From NCBI GenBank assembly GCA_030645735.1, contig JAUSNP010000002.1:1-39999 (forward strand): a stretch of 39,999 nucleotides of DNA, written 5' to 3'. Positions 38,267 to 39,999 of the stretch are shown here, piece after piece. The notes below the pieces were generated by a model, which had not been told where the DNA came from, searched no databases, and was given only the letters and a program-made list of their open reading frames with translations. The stretch's first letter is position 1, and each line of letters starts with the position of its first letter. The DNA comes from Candidatus Moraniibacteriota bacterium. GTDB lineage: Bacteria; Patescibacteria; Paceibacteria; Moranbacterales; UBA2206. Made by a program: the position numbers and the translations under genes.

Positions 38267-39580
38267 TTATGCCGAGTATTTTAATAGCATGAGAATTTCC
38301 ATTTCTTTAGCAAATTTATCAACGGTTGGTTTGTATAGACCCACCCCACCCAATTTAACTGGAGCATCTAAGCGCTGTTTTAAACCAGCCGAATCAATTT
38401 TATTTTCCAAGCGAAGTTTTATAAACGCATACATTCTGGCTTTGATTTCATCTGGCAGTTCTATTTTGAACAAACTAAGCATATACTCCGAAACTGACTT
38501 TGCCGCCATATTCATATCGCCAGCGCTCAAAACCTCAACTTGCGCTAATGTTTTGCCTATCCTCTGTGAAAAACTCTCAGCTCGCATCTTATTCCAACCA
38601 GCGCCACCCTCATCAAAGTCTAAATCCAAATTCTTACTGAAAGCATCGATTGTGTCATTTTTAAATAACAAATTTTTCAAGAAGTTTTCCGCTGAAGTGA
38701 TTTGCTCCTCCGTCAAATCTGACAATACATGCGCAATGAGTTGTTTGGCCTTGAAAGGCACCAACATCGCGCCAACCTGTTGTGGAGAAAAATTTTTGAA
38801 AGTTCGCATCAAAAGCTTTATTTCATCTGAGATGGTTTCTGGGTTCGCAGCCATATCTGCTTGTGTAGCTTCTTTTGGCCGTTTATCCTTGTTGATCTCC
38901 TCTTCAACTATTCGCCCATCCTTCATATGCAAAATGCGATCGGCATAAATCAAATGCTCTGGATTGTGCGTTACCATAATGATGGTTTTCTTATCAATCT
39001 CATTCAAATCTTTGAGAATTTTCAATACATTTTCCGCTGATTCACTATCCAAATTTCCTACGGGCTCATCAGCCAAAATTATATTTGGATTATTCACCAA
39101 CGACCTAGCGATGGAAACTCGTTGTTGTTGACCGCCAGAAAGTTGATTAGAAAATTTATCCGATTGCTCTGCTAAACCAAAACGGCGTAAAAGTTTCATG
39201 CCCTCCTCTTTTCTATCTTTGCGACTGTCACCACGAAAAACTTTTGGCAAACAGACATTATCTAGAATATTCAAAGAAGAAATCAGATAAAAAGCTTGAA
39301 AAATCATACCGATGCCAGTTTGATGCAATTGCACAATTTCTTTCTTCTTCATCGTAGCAATGTCCTTGCCCTCGATTTTAACTGAACCAGATGTCGGTAA
39401 TTGCAAGCCAGAAATTGAATAAAGCAGAGTTGATTTCCCGCAACCAGAAGGTCCATACATAATCACATATTCTTGTGGATAAATCTTGACGCTGACATCC
39501 AAAAGCGACCGAACCTCATTCGATTTATCTTTGTTGTATATAACGCTCAGATTATTTACTTCAATTATTGGCTCTGCCAT
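38267..39580 (-). CDS. MacB-type ABC transporter ATPase with a long C-terminal extension
   Basis: 437 residues. The first 230 are a standard ATPase: Walker A GPSGCGKST, Q loop, signature LSGGQQQRVSIA, Walker B NIILADEP and the switch His in VTHN. The usual family length is about 225-250 residues. Here a further 200-residue, mostly helical region follows (FSPQQVGAMLVPFKAKQLIAH onward), with no motif I recognise. It is probably cytoplasmic and could regulate the pump or bind a partner. The permease gene follows directly and a fibronectin-III-like surface protein gene precedes it. Confidence 0.93.
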   Translation of the reverse strand: MAEPIIEVNNLSVIYNKDKSNEVRSLLDVSVKIYPQEYVIMYGPSGCGKSTLLYSISGLQLPTSGSVKIEGKDIATMKKKEIVQLHQTGIGMIFQAFYLISSLNILDNVCLPKVFRGDSRKDRKEEGMKLLRRFGLAEQSDKFSNQLSGGQQQRVSIARSLVNNPNIILADEPVGNLDSESAENVLKILKDLNEIDKKTIIMVTHNPEHLIYADRILHMKDGRIVEEEINKDKRPKEATQADMAANPETISDEIKLLMRTFKNFSPQQVGAMLVPFKAKQLIAHVLSDLTEEQITSAENFLKNLLFKNDTIDAFSKNLDLDFDEGGAGWNKMRAESFSQRIGKTLAQVEVLSAGDMNMAAKSVSEYMLSLFKIELPDEIKARMYAFIKLRLENKIDSAGLKQRLDAPVKLGGVGLYKPTVDKFAKEMEILMLLKYSA

Positions 39581-39662
39581 TTTTATATTTATTTTTCTAT
39601 TAATCTTGTGAGTATATTATACCATAGTTTTCAATTCAATACTTCATCAAATTCACCCCCCC

Positions 39663-39999
39663 CTACTTCGCCCAACTAAAGATATCTTGGAAGTTGTTGA
39701 TAATGATCTGAATCACATTTTCTTTTCTTTTGGGAGTCAGCAGGGCGTAGTCACTGGAAGTGGCTTCATTTTCAGATAGGTCAGTGGATTTAACTTGGAA
39801 ATAGTAAACTACACCCGCTTTGAAGGTGGTGATGACCGCCACATGCGAAGTGGTCAGGGCGTTACTAATCTTGATGGCTTTCTTTTCGGCATTTCTTCCC
39901 TCTTGGTAGATGAGTTCAGTGGTAGCTGGTTCATCGGTGGTCCAAGAAATGATAGTTTGAACTTTGTCGTTTTGCGCTAGGGCGCTGTCAGTTCTGACC
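39663..39999 (-). CDS. Fibronectin type III-like protein, C-terminal part (gene runs off the window)
   Basis: The last 112 residues are visible. They form a beta-sandwich domain of FN3 or purple-acid-phosphatase-N type (TIISWTTDEPATTELIYQEG, then GVVYYFQVKSTDLSENEATS), followed by a short tail ending FQDIFSWAK. Such domains sit on exported surface proteins. The N-terminus lies outside the window. The stop is 83 bp upstream of the ATPase start. Confidence 0.75.
   Translation of the reverse strand, partial: VRTDSALAQNDKVQTIISWTTDEPATTELIYQEGRNAEKKAIKISNALTTSHVAVITTFKAGVVYYFQVKSTDLSENEATSSDYALLTPKRKENVIQIIINNFQDIFSWAK

Overview
The window looks like chromosomal DNA of a member of the Candidate Phyla Radiation (Patescibacteria, probably a Parcubacteria/Moranbacteria-like lineage). 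This is inferred from content and style, not from a database search. The evidence is an A+T-rich genome read with the standard code (TGA is a stop), short compact versions of housekeeping proteins (ComEC without its metallo-beta-lactamase domain, a Rel protein ending after TGS), mostly weak or absent Shine-Dalgarno sequences, several apparently leaderless mRNAs, and a class III ribonucleotide reductase locus. No rRNA, CRISPR array, IS element or prophage is visible.

Layout. 1-2430 (minus): comEC, then a small operon of yggU and two small cysteine-containing ORFs. 2454-6731 (minus): an anaerobic ribonucleotide reductase locus, nrdR - nrdD - a separate small glycyl-radical protein - a long structured RNA-like hairpin - nrdG, behind an extended -10 promoter carrying a good NrdR box. 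6804-8300: a GIY-YIG gene bracketed by inverted 27-bp palindromic repeats, a hypothetical gene and lexA. 8370-17044 (minus): ftsZ, ftsA, dgkA, ybeY, a 31-residue membrane peptide, a Nudix gene, yqeY, rpsU, hisS, lepB and ispG. 17198-17609: a DUF6922-like gene with what looks like the leftover 3' end of a nucleotidyltransferase toxin gene. 17704-21773 (minus): a tight speD - deoxyhypusine-synthase-like - speB - histidine kinase operon. 21853-25081: a DMT transporter, a membrane protein and ddl. 25159-27571 (plus): an LCP cell-wall ligase and pth. 27575-28468 (minus): two small exported or membrane proteins with strong SD sequences and hairpin terminators. 28590-34144 (plus): dprA, topA, a 450-bp array of hairpins and rel. 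34167-36017 (minus): parB and parA. 36042-36125 (plus): tRNA-Leu(CAA). 36194-39999 (minus): folD, a MacB/FtsX-type permease, its ATPase with an unusual C-terminal domain, and the end of a fibronectin-III-like protein.

The most interesting point is the split class III ribonucleotide reductase. The large NrdD ends in a degenerate radical motif (VYLKVVM), and the proper glycyl-radical motif (VYSRVVGYI) lies in a separate 87-residue zinc protein just downstream. A 160-nt hairpin follows whose mismatches are almost all G-U in the plus-strand sense, pointing to a structured RNA. The other recurring theme is repeats: inverted 27-bp palindromes around a GIY-YIG gene, palindromes inserted in frame into parB and pth, a 119-bp exact repeat at both ends of a 32-kb stretch, and a family of degenerate inverted repeats in nine intergenic regions.
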